Positions 17,441 through 24,922 of a stretch of 44,525 nt of DNA are shown in pieces (the first letter of the stretch is position 1; every line of letters begins with the position of its first letter). The notes beneath the pieces are model-generated. The model made no database searches. It was not told the origin of the DNA and was given only the letters and a program-made list of their open reading frames with translations. Source of the DNA: Deltaproteobacteria bacterium. GTDB lineage: Bacteria > Desulfobacterota > Desulfobaccia > Desulfobaccales > 0-14-0-80-60-11. The translations under genes and the position numbers were made by a program. The stretch is taken from the NCBI GenBank assembly GCA_023381945.1, contig JAMCQY010000351.1, positions 1-44,525 of the forward strand, written 5' to 3'.

Positions 17441-18322
17441 ATGAAACCACGAAAAACTAACAACTCGAAACTCGAAACTCGAAACTCGAAGCGGGAAACC
17501 TTCTGGAATAGACTGCGGCGCAACCGTATGGCCATGGCCGGCCTGATCCTGGTCCTGGGCTTGTTTGCCGTGGCGCTGCTCGCCCCGTGGTTGGCCCCTT
17601 ATGATCCCACTCTGATTAATCTAAAAGAAATTCTCAGACCTCCCAGCGCCGCCCATCTTATGGGTACCGATACCCTGGGCCGGGATGTGTTGAGCCGAAT
17701 CATCTACGGTTCCCGAATCTCTCTGTTAGTGGGTTTTGTAGCGGTGGGAATCGCCACTATCATCGGCATGGGAGTTGGGGCTTTGGCGGGTTATTATGGC
17801 GGCATTATCGATACCATGCTGATGAGATTGGTGGACCTGATGCTCTGTTTTCCGGTCTTTTTTCTGATCTTGGCAGTCATTGCCATGGTGGGGCCGAGCA
17901 TCTGGACTATCATGGTGATCATTGGCGTCACCGGCTGGATGACGGTGGCGCGGCTGGTGCGGGCAGAATTTCTGTCGCTCCGGGAACGGGAATTTGTAGT
18001 GGCGGCCCGGGCCCTGGGGGCCTCGGATGCTCGCCTCATTTGGCGCCACCTGCTGCCCAATTCCTTGACGCCGGTGATGGTTTCCGCCACCCTGGGGATA
18101 GCCGGGGCCATTCTGACGGAAACCGCCTTGAGCTTTCTGGGTCTGGGGGTGCAAGCCCCTACGCCCAGTTGGGGGAACATCCTCACTATGGGCCAGGATA
18201 ACATCGAGATCGCCTGGTGGCTGTCAGTTTTCCCGGGCCTGGCTATCCTGGTGACGGTCATGAGCTACAACCTCTTAGGGGAAGGCATTCGGGAAGCCAT
18301 TGATCCCCGCTTGCGGGAATAA
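17441..18322 (+). CDS. ABC transporter permease, DppC/OppC type
   Basis: The second membrane subunit of the same PepT-type importer. The family start FWNRLRRNRMAMAGLILVLGLFAV is followed by the periplasmic part with HLMGTDTLGRDVLSRIIYGSR, then five further membrane segments with the EAA loop AARALGASDARLIWRHLLPN. I prefer ATG 17441 to the in-frame TTG at 17432. The first 18 residues are encoded by heptanucleotide repeats (reading NSKLETRNSKRET), which are not part of the family core. No partner genes follow. Confidence 0.92.
   Translation: MKPRKTNNSKLETRNSKRETFWNRLRRNRMAMAGLILVLGLFAVALLAPWLAPYDPTLINLKEILRPPSAAHLMGTDTLGRDVLSRIIYGSRISLLVGFVAVGIATIIGMGVGALAGYYGGIIDTMLMRLVDLMLCFPVFFLILAVIAMVGPSIWTIMVIIGVTGWMTVARLVRAEFLSLREREFVVAARALGASDARLIWRHLLPNSLTPVMVSATLGIAGAILTETALSFLGLGVQAPTPSWGNILTMGQDNIEIAWWLSVFPGLAILVTVMSYNLLGEGIREAIDPRLRE
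17453..17494. repeat. Heptamer repeat within the 5' end of the dppC-type gene
   Basis: AAAACTA, ACAACTC, then three GAAACTC units, GAAGCGG and GAAACC follow in tandem with a seven-base period inside the coding region. Because seven is not a multiple of three, the frame is kept only for this number of units. Confidence 0.8.
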
Positions 18323-18404
18323 TTGGGCCGGCGGGATATGGTGTGACTACGGCGCCGGGGCCATAGCGAAAAATGTATACCGGAAGAATTATCATTTAAT
18401 TGTT

Positions 18405-18432
18405 TTGACAATCTCAGCCGATGATTTATAGT
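18405..18432 (+). promoter_or_regulatory. Sigma-70-type promoter for the first secreted TPR gene
   Basis: Perfect -35 TTGACA, 16-nt spacer, -10 TATAGT, about 56 bp before the start codon. It is the best promoter match in the window. Confidence 0.75.
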
Positions 18433-18487
18433 AGATCTTTGTGAGGGCGGCTACTTAACGAATCCACATTCTTTCGAGGGAGAAACT

Positions 18488-18961
18488 ATGAAGCTGACCT
18501 GGGTTAAAGTAGTTTGTATTGCGGTGGCCCTGACTCTGTGCGGTGCGGGATTGGCTTTTGCCCAAAAAGCCCAACCAACGGACTCCGGCAAAGCGTTGCT
18601 GGACAGCTGGGAAATGATCAACAAGCAGCAGTACAAAAAGGCCGAAGACCTGCTGGGCAAGGTCTTGCAAAAGGATCCGGGCAATCCCCTGGCCCTGAAT
18701 AACCTGGCGGCCGTCATGGTGGCCGAAAAGAAGTTCGACAAGGCGGACACCTACCTGAATCAGGCCCTGCCCAAATCTAAGGGCTATATGGTTCAGGTCA
18801 ACCGGGTCTGCACCGTGGGCAATATCTGCAGCGCCTTCAAACCTGTTGCCGGCGGGACTGGCAACCAGGATCTCGAACCTCTGATCAAGGTGAACATTGA
18901 GATGGTTAAAGGCTATATGTCTGCGGCCCCTATGCCTGGCAGCGGCTTAAGGCCGAAATGA
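18488..18961 (+). CDS. Secreted TPR protein, first of a tandem pair
   Basis: Function unknown; the product is probably periplasmic. The 157 residues comprise a signal peptide (about 1-25, ending GLAFA-Q), one to two TPR motifs (ALLDSWEMINKQQYKKAEDLL; NPLALNNLAAVMVAEKKFDK) and a C-terminal module with NRVCTVGNICSAFKP and QDLEPLIKVNIEMVKGY. The module, including its two Cys, is shared with the next gene, so the pair came from a duplication. It has its own good promoter (18405) and terminator (18998). AGGGAGAAA lies before the ATG. Confidence 0.85.
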   Translation: MKLTWVKVVCIAVALTLCGAGLAFAQKAQPTDSGKALLDSWEMINKQQYKKAEDLLGKVLQKDPGNPLALNNLAAVMVAEKKFDKADTYLNQALPKSKGYMVQVNRVCTVGNICSAFKPVAGGTGNQDLEPLIKVNIEMVKGYMSAAPMPGSGLRPK

Positions 18962-18997
18962 TAATCCTTTAATCCTGCCGCCCACCAGGAGCTCCTG

Positions 18998-19023
18998 GGC
19001 CCCCTCTCACGGGGGCCTTTTTT
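18998..19023 (+). terminator. Rho-independent terminator after the first TPR gene
   Basis: GGCCCCC/GGGGGCC seven-pair perfect stem with a 6-nt loop, followed by TTTTTT. Confidence 0.9.
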
Positions 19024-19152
19024 ATTAGTCACCAGTAGCCTGTTATCCGTAAAAGACCAAGGCGAATGAGGATGCTTCGTATTTGACGGAGATTGACAGC
19101 CGCCAACCTCCCTCTTATTTTTGAGGAATACTTTAAAGGGAGAGGGAGTAAG

Positions 19153-19593
19153 ATGAGGCGACCAGGGCGGCTAATAATAACCCTGCTGCTCACTATGCTC
19201 CTGGGCTTAAGCTTTAAGGTCCTGGCGCAAAGCGACAGCAAGATTATGCAACAGTTGGTGGAGAGCTACGATCTCTTGGAGGCGGGCAATCTGGATCAGG
19301 CCAAGGCCAGGTTCCAGGAGATCCTTCGACAGGATCCGGGCAACCCCTTGGCCTTGAATAACCTCGGGTATATTGCGGTCAAGGAGAAGAAATACGAGGA
19401 GGCCCTCAAGGACCTGGAGCAGGCCCTGCCGCGGGCCAAGGGCTACAAGATAAAGATCAACCGGGTGTGCGACGTGGACGGCATTTGCCTGGCCTTCCGT
19501 CCCCTGCAGGAAGTCTACGGCGAGCAAGACCTGGCGCCCCTGGTGCAGTTGAATTTAGAAATGGTCAGGGCCCGGCTGGCGACGCGGAAGTGA
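19153..19593 (+). CDS. Secreted TPR protein, second of the tandem pair
   Basis: A paralogue of the preceding gene. The 146-residue product has an N-terminal signal sequence (LIITLLLTMLLGLSFKVLAQ), TPR motifs (YDLLEAGNLDQAKARFQEIL; NPLALNNLGYIAVKEKKYEE) and the same C-terminal module (NRVCDVDGICLAFRP, then QDLAPLVQLNLEMVRA). I start at ATG 19153 because GGAGAGGGAG lies just upstream; the frame is open 20 codons further, but without signal-peptide character. It is separated from the first copy by a strong terminator, so the two are expressed separately. Confidence 0.85.
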   Translation: MRRPGRLIITLLLTMLLGLSFKVLAQSDSKIMQQLVESYDLLEAGNLDQAKARFQEILRQDPGNPLALNNLGYIAVKEKKYEEALKDLEQALPRAKGYKIKINRVCDVDGICLAFRPLQEVYGEQDLAPLVQLNLEMVRARLATRK

Positions 19594-19617
19594 GTCATTT
19601 GTCAGTAATCAGTTTTG

Positions 19618-19643
19618 TAGGGGGCGGCTCTCAAGCCGCCCAC
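19618..19643. repeat. GC-rich palindrome
   Basis: GTAGGGGGCGGCTC/…AAGCCGCCC, same type as at 15258. It sits two bases from the left end of the MITE-like element at 19646. Confidence 0.7.
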
Positions 19644-19645
19644 AC

Positions 19646-19830
19646 TAGAGCAATTGCCAAAAGTTTTTTCCTAAATGTTGTGTACGCAACTTCTTAAAAT
19701 CCCCCCTATCCCCCTTATTCAAAGGGGGGAACTCAGTGGTGGAATTCCTTTAAAAGTCCCCCTTTGAAAAAGGGGGATTTAGGGGGATTTAAAAGCCAGC
19801 TACCAGAAGAAACTTTTGGCAAACACTATA
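19646..19830 (+). mobile_element. MITE-like element, copy A (185 bp)
   Basis: The ends are imperfect inverted repeats of the form TATAG(C/T)(A/G)(A/T)TTGCCAAAAGTTT (left end TAGAGCAATTGCCAAAAG, right end CTTTTGGCAAACACTATA). The core contains two C/G-run palindromes (CCCCCTTTGAAAAAGGGGG type). Copy B at 29759-29942 is the reverse complement of this copy with only a few differences. There is no ORF. The TA-containing ends would suit an IS630/Tc1-type transposase acting in trans; that is an inference. Confidence 0.85.
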
Positions 19831-19842
19831 ACCCCTGGGCCC

Positions 19843-20517
19843 TTATTTCTTTGCCTTTGCCTCATCGGCTGCCAGCTTTTCCTTCAGGTAGGTGAGCACA
19901 GCCGGATCGGGGTGTTCATTGATAAGTTTCTGCCAGTAAACCGCGGCTTCTTTGAAATCTCCGGCCTTTTCGAAAAGCACGGCCAGGCGTTCGTCGATCT
20001 CACTTTTTAAAGGCCCTGAGAGGTGCTCTGCTGCATCTTTAAGGGTCGCAGCCGCCTTTTTGTAGTCCCCCATCTCCTCATAGCAATAACTGAGGCTTTC
20101 CTTGACCAGGGCGTCCCAATCGGGGTCGCCGCTGGGGAGGAGGGCTTCGTAAGCCTGGGCGGCTTCAGCGTAGTTCTTCATCTGATACAGCAGGTTGGCT
20201 CGCAGCAGCCTCGCCTCGCGGGCGCTCTTAGTGCCGGGGTGCTCCCGAATTACCTGCTCCAGAGCCTTGGCGGCTTCGGCCCCGGGGGCGGCCAATTGGG
20301 GACGCACCTGGACCAGGGCGACGGCGGCCCGGGCTTCCCGACGGGCCTGGAATTGGGCGTTGATGTACCAGGCCGCCAGACCAAGCACCACTAACGCCAG
20401 ACCCAAAGCCAGCCATTTCCAATAAAGCTTGGCCTGGTCCAGCAAGCGCTGGGCCAGCGTTAAAACCTCTTCGGGATTGTCCAACATCGATTTGCGCCGG
20501 ACGGTTGTCTTGGCCAT
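19843..20517 (-). CDS. Membrane-anchored TPR protein (YfgM-like)
   Basis: The 224-residue product has a basic N-terminus, one membrane helix (about 34-53, WLALGLALVVLGLAAWYI) and a periplasm-facing helical region with TPR-type motifs, including QVIREHPGTKSAREARLLRA, YAEAAQAYEALL and GDFKEAAVYWQKL. This architecture matches the YfgM/ancillary SecYEG family (DUF2133/TPR_21), which links translocation to periplasmic chaperones. Gene order gives no support for a specific role. AGGAG precedes the ATG. It is separated from tsaE by 64 bp. Confidence 0.75.
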   Translation of the reverse strand: MAKTTVRRKSMLDNPEEVLTLAQRLLDQAKLYWKWLALGLALVVLGLAAWYINAQFQARREARAAVALVQVRPQLAAPGAEAAKALEQVIREHPGTKSAREARLLRANLLYQMKNYAEAAQAYEALLPSGDPDWDALVKESLSYCYEEMGDYKKAAATLKDAAEHLSGPLKSEIDERLAVLFEKAGDFKEAAVYWQKLINEHPDPAVLTYLKEKLAADEAKAKK

Positions 20518-20581
20518 TTTTGTCTCCTAAAGAAAATATCTCACGCCAAGGCGCAAAGATGCAAAGGGAATATCTGAGAAC

Positions 20582-21055
20582 TTAGAAATTTTCATTAAAT
20601 TTGTTCAGCAGTTCCTGCCCGCGGGGGCCGTGGCCCACAAGGGTGAGCTGCCGGTCGGTGTCGCTTAAGATAGCCAGGCGGATCTCCAGGTAGTCTCCGG
20701 CAAGCAAGGGGGTTAGACGCTGGGCCCATTCCACCGCCACCACCCCGCCACCAGAGAGGTATTCCTCCAGGTCAGGCAGCATCTCGGCCGGCAGGTCCTC
20801 CAGGCGGTACAGGTCCAGATGCACCAGAAGGAGCCGCCCGGGGTATTCATGGACCAGGGCGAAGCTGGGTGAGGCCACCGGCGCCTCGGGCGGCACTTCG
20901 AGGCCCGCAGCCAAACCGTGGACGAACTCGGTCTTACCGCTGCCCAATTCGCCGTTCAGGGCAATGATATCCCCCGGGACCAGCCAGGCCGCCAGCCGAG
21001 TCGCCACAGCCCGGGTCTCGGCGGGAGAATGGGTCACATATTCAGGCGGTTTCAC
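20582..21055 (-). CDS. tsaE: tRNA threonylcarbamoyladenosine biosynthesis ATPase TsaE
   Basis: An ATPase that acts with TsaB/TsaD in forming t6A37 in ANN-decoding tRNAs. The 157-residue product has Walker A GELGSGKTEFVHG (35-47), followed by SPSFALVHEY, the Walker B-like HLDLYRLE and VEWAQRL, all family marks. It overlaps the CBS gene by 14 bases, and the nnrDE-CBS-tsaE order suggests one transcript. Confidence 0.93.
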   Translation of the reverse strand: MKPPEYVTHSPAETRAVATRLAAWLVPGDIIALNGELGSGKTEFVHGLAAGLEVPPEAPVASPSFALVHEYPGRLLLVHLDLYRLEDLPAEMLPDLEEYLSGGGVVAVEWAQRLTPLLAGDYLEIRLAILSDTDRQLTLVGHGPRGQELLNKFNENF

Positions 21056-21512
21056 CCGCCTCCTCCCGGGCCAGGGCCCGGACCAGGTCCATTTTCCCGA
21101 CGATGCCCACCAGTTTGCCGCCGGCCATCACCGGCAAGGTGTGGATTTTCTGCCTGTCCATCAGGGAGGCGATCTGGCGTATGGGCGTCTCCGGCGAGAC
21201 AGTCAGAGGTTTGGGGCTCATGACGTCGGCCACCGTGGCTCCGAGCATCTTTTGCACCTGTTTGAACATGTGGGAGGGCAAATCGAAATACAGGTGAAAA
21301 TCGAGGATATTTATGACCGGACCCAGCTCCAGGTCCTTAGTTCGCTCCACCAGATCACTTTGGGTGACGATGCCCACCAGAAGGCCGCCGGCATCCACCA
21401 CCGGTACGCCGCCGATGTTTTTACCCGCGATGATCTTGGTAAGCTCGCTCACCAGGGTTTCCGGTGAGACCGTAATCACTTCGGTGGTCATGATATCACG
21501 CGCTTGTAGCAT
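21042..21512 (-). CDS. Two-CBS-domain protein
   Basis: The 156-residue product consists of two CBS domains and nothing else (MLQARDIMTTEVITVSPETL… and VADVMSPKPLTVSPETPI…IHTLPVMAGGKLVGIVGKMDLV). Such stand-alone pairs bind adenine nucleotides and usually regulate a partner. Between the NAD(P)H-hydrate repair enzyme and TsaE, sensing of nucleotide state is a reasonable guess only. The start at 21512 follows GAGGAAGAG; the frame is open further upstream but lies inside nnrDE, where only 25 bases of overlap are needed. Confidence 0.88.
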   Translation of the reverse strand: MLQARDIMTTEVITVSPETLVSELTKIIAGKNIGGVPVVDAGGLLVGIVTQSDLVERTKDLELGPVINILDFHLYFDLPSHMFKQVQKMLGATVADVMSPKPLTVSPETPIRQIASLMDRQKIHTLPVMAGGKLVGIVGKMDLVRALAREEAGETA

Positions 21513-23083
21513 ATCTCTTCCTCGGAGCGGGGGATAGAGCCCTGGGTGAATCGGCCCAGAACCTCGGGGAACAACTCGAGCAAATCTCCAGCCACCATGC
21601 TGCGGGGGCCGTATTGGGCGGCGAACTGGTCCGCGGTCAAACCGTGGAGGTAAACTCCCAGACGGGCTGCGTCCCACTGCGACAGGCGCTGGGACAGCAA
21701 GCCGCCGATGAGGCCGGTGAGGACGTCGCCGGTGCCGCCGCTGGCCAGAGCCGGATTGCCGGTGGGGTTGAGGCTGAGGCGGCCGTCCGGGGCCGCCACC
21801 ACTGTTTGTGTGCCCTTCAGGACTATAAAGGCCCCGTGTTTGGCCGCGGTTTCCCGGGCCACTTCCAGGCGGCGGGATTGGACCTCCTTGGGAGAGGACC
21901 CTATCAAGCGGGCCATTTCGCCGGGATGGGGGGTGAGAATCCGGGGGCCGGTGAGGCCCTTAAGACAGGAAGGGTCTCCGGCGATGGCATTGACACCGTC
22001 GGCATCCACCACCATGGGCCGGTCTAACTGGCGCACCAGGCGGCGCACCAGTTCCTGGGTCTCGGAATGGGTCCCCAGACCGGGCCCCAGGGCCAGGGCG
22101 GTGCAGCCTTTGGCAAATTCCAGAATAGGTTCCAGCGCCTTGATCCCCAAGGCCCGGACGCCCTCGGCCTGGGGCAGGGGCAGGGTCATGGCCTCGGTAA
22201 GCTTGATTTCCAGGATGTCGTTGAGGCTCTGGGCGATCCCCAGGGTCACCAGGCCGGCGCCGGCCCGCAAGGCCCCCATGGAGGCCAAGGCCGCCGCCCC
22301 GGTCTTGCCTTCGGAGCCGGCCAGGACCAAAAGATGGCCAAAGGTGCCCTTGTGGCTGCCGGAGGGCCGGGCGGGCACCAACTGGCGTAGTTCCCTGGCT
22401 TCGGGCAGCTCTTGCTTAACTTCTCGGGCCAGCTCCGGCGGGATGCTGATATCTACCTGCCAGAGACGCCCGGCCACGTCGCGGCCGGGTGGCATTAACT
22501 GGCCGATTTTGGGCCAGCCGTAAGTTACCGTAACTTCGGCCTGGAGCGCCACCCCCAGGATTTCGCCGGTGTCGGCGGACAGGCCGGTGGGCATATCCAC
22601 TGCCAAAACCGGCGGCCGCAGGTGATTCAACTTGTCGATCAGGGCGGCCAGCAGGCCCTGAACCGGCTTATCCAGGCCGGTGCCCAGGAGGGCGTCCACG
22701 ATGAGGTCGGCTCGGGCCAATTGGTGCAACAGCGGATTGAGGTGCGACTCTTCCGTGACCTCCTCTACTTCCAAGCCTTGATGGGCCAGGATGTCCAGGT
22801 TTACTTTGGCGTCTCCCTTTACCTGGTCCTTCCGGCCCAAAAGAAAGACCGCCACCTGGATGCCGGCCTGGGCCAGATAGCGGGCTACGACGAAGCCGTC
22901 GCCGCCGTTGTTGCCCCGGCCAGCCAGAACCGCCACCTTGCCGTCCAAATCCGGAAATTCCCGGCGTAGAATTTGATAGGTGGTGCGCCCGGCATTCTCC
23001 ATGAGCACCAGGGAGGGGATACCCACTGCTTCAATGGCCTGGCGGTCCAGTTCTCGCATTTCGGCGGCAGTGACTAGTTTCAT
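21488..23083 (-). CDS. nnr: Bifunctional NAD(P)H-hydrate epimerase / ADP-dependent dehydratase
   Basis: Repairs hydrated NADH and NADPH. The 531-residue fusion has the N-terminal epimerase (YjeF_N) domain (about 1-220) with GRGNNGGDGFVVARYLAQAG and VDALLGTGLD. It then has the C-terminal ribokinase-like dehydratase (about 235-505) with HKGTFGHLLVLAGSEGKTGA, LTPHPGEMARL and NPALASGGTGDVLTGLIGG. The length and order are those of the bacterial fused form. The last 25 residues extend past the usual end. It is the first gene of the nnr-CBS-tsaE set, preceded by a terminator belonging to another unit. Confidence 0.95.
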   Translation of the reverse strand: MKLVTAAEMRELDRQAIEAVGIPSLVLMENAGRTTYQILRREFPDLDGKVAVLAGRGNNGGDGFVVARYLAQAGIQVAVFLLGRKDQVKGDAKVNLDILAHQGLEVEEVTEESHLNPLLHQLARADLIVDALLGTGLDKPVQGLLAALIDKLNHLRPPVLAVDMPTGLSADTGEILGVALQAEVTVTYGWPKIGQLMPPGRDVAGRLWQVDISIPPELAREVKQELPEARELRQLVPARPSGSHKGTFGHLLVLAGSEGKTGAAALASMGALRAGAGLVTLGIAQSLNDILEIKLTEAMTLPLPQAEGVRALGIKALEPILEFAKGCTALALGPGLGTHSETQELVRRLVRQLDRPMVVDADGVNAIAGDPSCLKGLTGPRILTPHPGEMARLIGSSPKEVQSRRLEVARETAAKHGAFIVLKGTQTVVAAPDGRLSLNPTGNPALASGGTGDVLTGLIGGLLSQRLSQWDAARLGVYLHGLTADQFAAQYGPRSMVAGDLLELFPEVLGRFTQGSIPRSEEEICYKRVIS

Positions 23084-23198
23084 GGCTAGAACCCGGGAAT
23101 AAATTTTATCAAATTAACATAACACACCCATAAAGGGATTTCCAGGCCGAGATCCAGGAATGAATCATTGCCGCAGGCCGCGACGCCGGCGCTGCCTC

Positions 23199-23229
23199 AA
23201 AAAAGAGGCGGCCAGAAACTGGCCGCCTC
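23199..23229 (-). terminator. Strong terminator after the decayed gene
   Basis: On the minus strand an eleven-pair perfect stem GAGGCGGCCAG/CTGGCCGCCTC with a three-base loop is followed by TTTTTT. It lies about 20 bp beyond the stop codon of the outer-membrane protein remnant, showing that an expressed gene once stood here. Confidence 0.9.
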
Positions 23230-23250
23230 GAAATCAGGCTGAAGAGGGGA

Positions 23251-23450
23251 TTACCAATGGTACGTCACGCCGAAGATGACCCGATGCAAGTCGTAGCCCG
23301 ACAGAGTGGCAGTTCCGGCGCCTATAAGGTTGTTGACTTGAACCAAATTTAATGCCACCCACTACCCCGGTGGAAAAGAAATTGTTGAAGACAATCCGGA
23401 TGGACGCCGTTAAGGCAGTCGGCTTGATTAGTTTTTCACCAAGGTCCATT
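23251..23450 (-). pseudogene. Remnant of an outer-membrane beta-barrel protein gene
   Basis: The minus strand reads …NNLIGAGTATLSG then YDLHRVIFGVTYHW and stop (TAA 23253-23251). Alternating hydrophobic residues ending in an aromatic Trp are the hallmark of the last strand of an outer-membrane barrel. The frame is blocked upstream by TAG; an overlapping frame from 23449 to about 23340 (SIRIVFNNFFSTGVVGGIKF) looks like the preceding strand. This implies a frameshift near 23340. No N-terminal part is present. With the terminator just after it, this is best read as a decayed 3' end rather than chance. Confidence 0.5.
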
Positions 23451-23464
23451 CAGTAGGGAAGAGG

Positions 23465-23493
23465 TTGACTCAGGGCCTCAGGATTGTTACAGT
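23465..23493 (+). promoter_or_regulatory. Probable promoter of hisH-hisF
   Basis: TTGACT-N17-TACAGT, placing the start of transcription about 27 bases before hisH, with CGAAGGTA as a ribosome-binding site in between. Confidence 0.5.
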
Positions 23494-23526
23494 TTTATAG
23501 TTGATCGAAACGAAGGTATCTATCTA

Positions 23527-24144
23527 TTGGTTATTATCGATTATCAGGCGGGCAACCTCACCAGTGTAGTCAGATCCTTTAAGGTCCTGGGGGTGGAAGG
23601 CCGGGTGACGCAGGATCCGGCCCAGGTGGCGGCCGCCTCCCGAGTGGTCTTTCCAGGGGTCGGGGCGGCGGGTAAGGCCATGGCGACCCTCCAGGAACTG
23701 GGCCTGGACCGGGCTCTGAAAGATAGCTTTCAGAGGGGCGTTCCCATCCTGGGCATTTGCCTGGGAGCCCAAATCATCCTGGAATACAGTGAAGAAAACC
23801 ATACCCCTTGTCTGGGACTAATGCCGGGCCATACCCGGGCTCTGCCCCGGCAGGAGGGCTTGAAGATTCCCCATATGGGTTGGAACCGGGTGCGCTTTTT
23901 GCGGCCGCACCCGGTTTTTCAGGGTTTGCCGGAAGAAGCTGAATACTATTTTGTACACAGCTACTACCCGGACCCGGCTGAGGCTGCCATGGTCTTGGGA
24001 GTCACGGAACACGGCGTCGAGTTTCCCAGCGCGCTGGGATGGCGCAATCTGGTGGCCACCCAGTTTCATCCGGAAAAGAGCGGCCGCTATGGCTTGAAAA
24101 TCCTGGAAAACTTCCTGGCCTGGGATGCGGCTGATGTTAAGTAA
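23527..24144 (+). CDS. hisH: Imidazole glycerol phosphate synthase, glutaminase subunit
   Basis: Supplies ammonia from glutamine to HisF in histidine biosynthesis. The 205-residue class I amidotransferase has the nucleophile Cys in [11 protein letters not shown] and the His/Glu of the triad in TQFHPEKSG. The opening [12 protein letters not shown] and HSYYPDP are family marks. The start is TTG at 23527, the only one that keeps the conserved beginning. It overlaps hisF, so the two subunits are probably made in coupled fashion. Confidence 0.95.
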   Translation: MVIIDYQAGNLTSVVRSFKVLGVEGRVTQDPAQVAAASRVVFPGVGAAGKAMATLQELGLDRALKDSFQRGVPILGICLGAQIILEYSEENHTPCLGLMPGHTRALPRQEGLKIPHMGWNRVRFLRPHPVFQGLPEEAEYYFVHSYYPDPAEAAMVLGVTEHGVEFPSALGWRNLVATQFHPEKSGRYGLKILENFLAWDAADVK

Positions 24145-24913
24145 AAGAATCATCCCCTGTCTGGATGTGCGGGACGGCCGCACCACCAAAGGCATCAAAT
24201 TCCGGAACAACGTGGACATCGGCGATCCGGTGGCCATGGCTCGGCATTATTACGAAGCCGGGGCGGACGAACTGGTCTTTTATGACATCACCGCCTCCAG
24301 CGATCGCCGTAACATTATGATCGAGGTGGTGCGCCGGGTAGCTGCCGAGATCCTTATTCCCTTTTCAGTGGGGGGCGGGATCCGCACCTTGGACGACATG
24401 CGGGCTGTGCTCCTGGCCGGGGCCGAGAAGGTGAGCGTCAATTCCGCGGCGGTGAAGAACCCGGAGATCATCAGACAGGGGGCGCGGGACTTCGGCAGCC
24501 AGTGCATCGTTCTGGGTATGGACGTTAAAAAGGTGGAGGTCAGGGAGGACATTCCCTCGGGCTACGAGATTGTCATTAACGGCGGCCGCACGTTTATGGG
24601 GATCGACGCTCTAAGGTGGGCCCGGGAAGCGGAGGAATTGGGCGCCGGGGAGATTTGCCTTAACTCCATTGACGCTGACGGCACCCAAAGCGGTTATGAG
24701 TTGAATCTGACCCGGATGATTTCCCAGGCGGTGTCCATCCCGGTGATAGCCTCGGGCGGGGCGGGAACGCCGGAGCACCTTTACGAAGTTTTGACCCAGG
24801 GCCGGGCCGATGCGGCCCTGATTGCCTCCATGGTGCATTACGGGACTTACACGATCCACGGAATCAAAGAATACCTGCATGACCGTGGCATTCCCGTAAG
24901 GCTGGCCTGGTAA
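24134..24913 (+). CDS. hisF: Imidazole glycerol phosphate synthase, cyclase subunit
   Basis: A TIM-barrel cyclase that uses the HisH-derived ammonia to form IGP and AICAR. The 259-residue product starts [20 protein letters not shown], with the catalytic Asp in CLDV and the second Asp in [18 protein letters not shown] and [10 protein letters not shown] form the phosphate-binding end. I use ATG 24134 rather than 24125, as HisF proteins start at this point; it overlaps the end of hisH by 11 bases. The rest of the his genes are elsewhere. Confidence 0.96.
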   Translation: MLSKRIIPCLDVRDGRTTKGIKFRNNVDIGDPVAMARHYYEAGADELVFYDITASSDRRNIMIEVVRRVAAEILIPFSVGGGIRTLDDMRAVLLAGAEKVSVNSAAVKNPEIIRQGARDFGSQCIVLGMDVKKVEVREDIPSGYEIVINGGRTFMGIDALRWAREAEELGAGEICLNSIDADGTQSGYELNLTRMISQAVSIPVIASGGAGTPEHLYEVLTQGRADAALIASMVHYGTYTIHGIKEYLHDRGIPVRLAW

Positions 24914-24922
24914 GGGGCTGCT

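Noticed and set aside
21513..21677. Longer start for the CBS-domain protein
   Set aside because: It would overlap nnr deeply, and a good ribosome-binding site exists at 21512.
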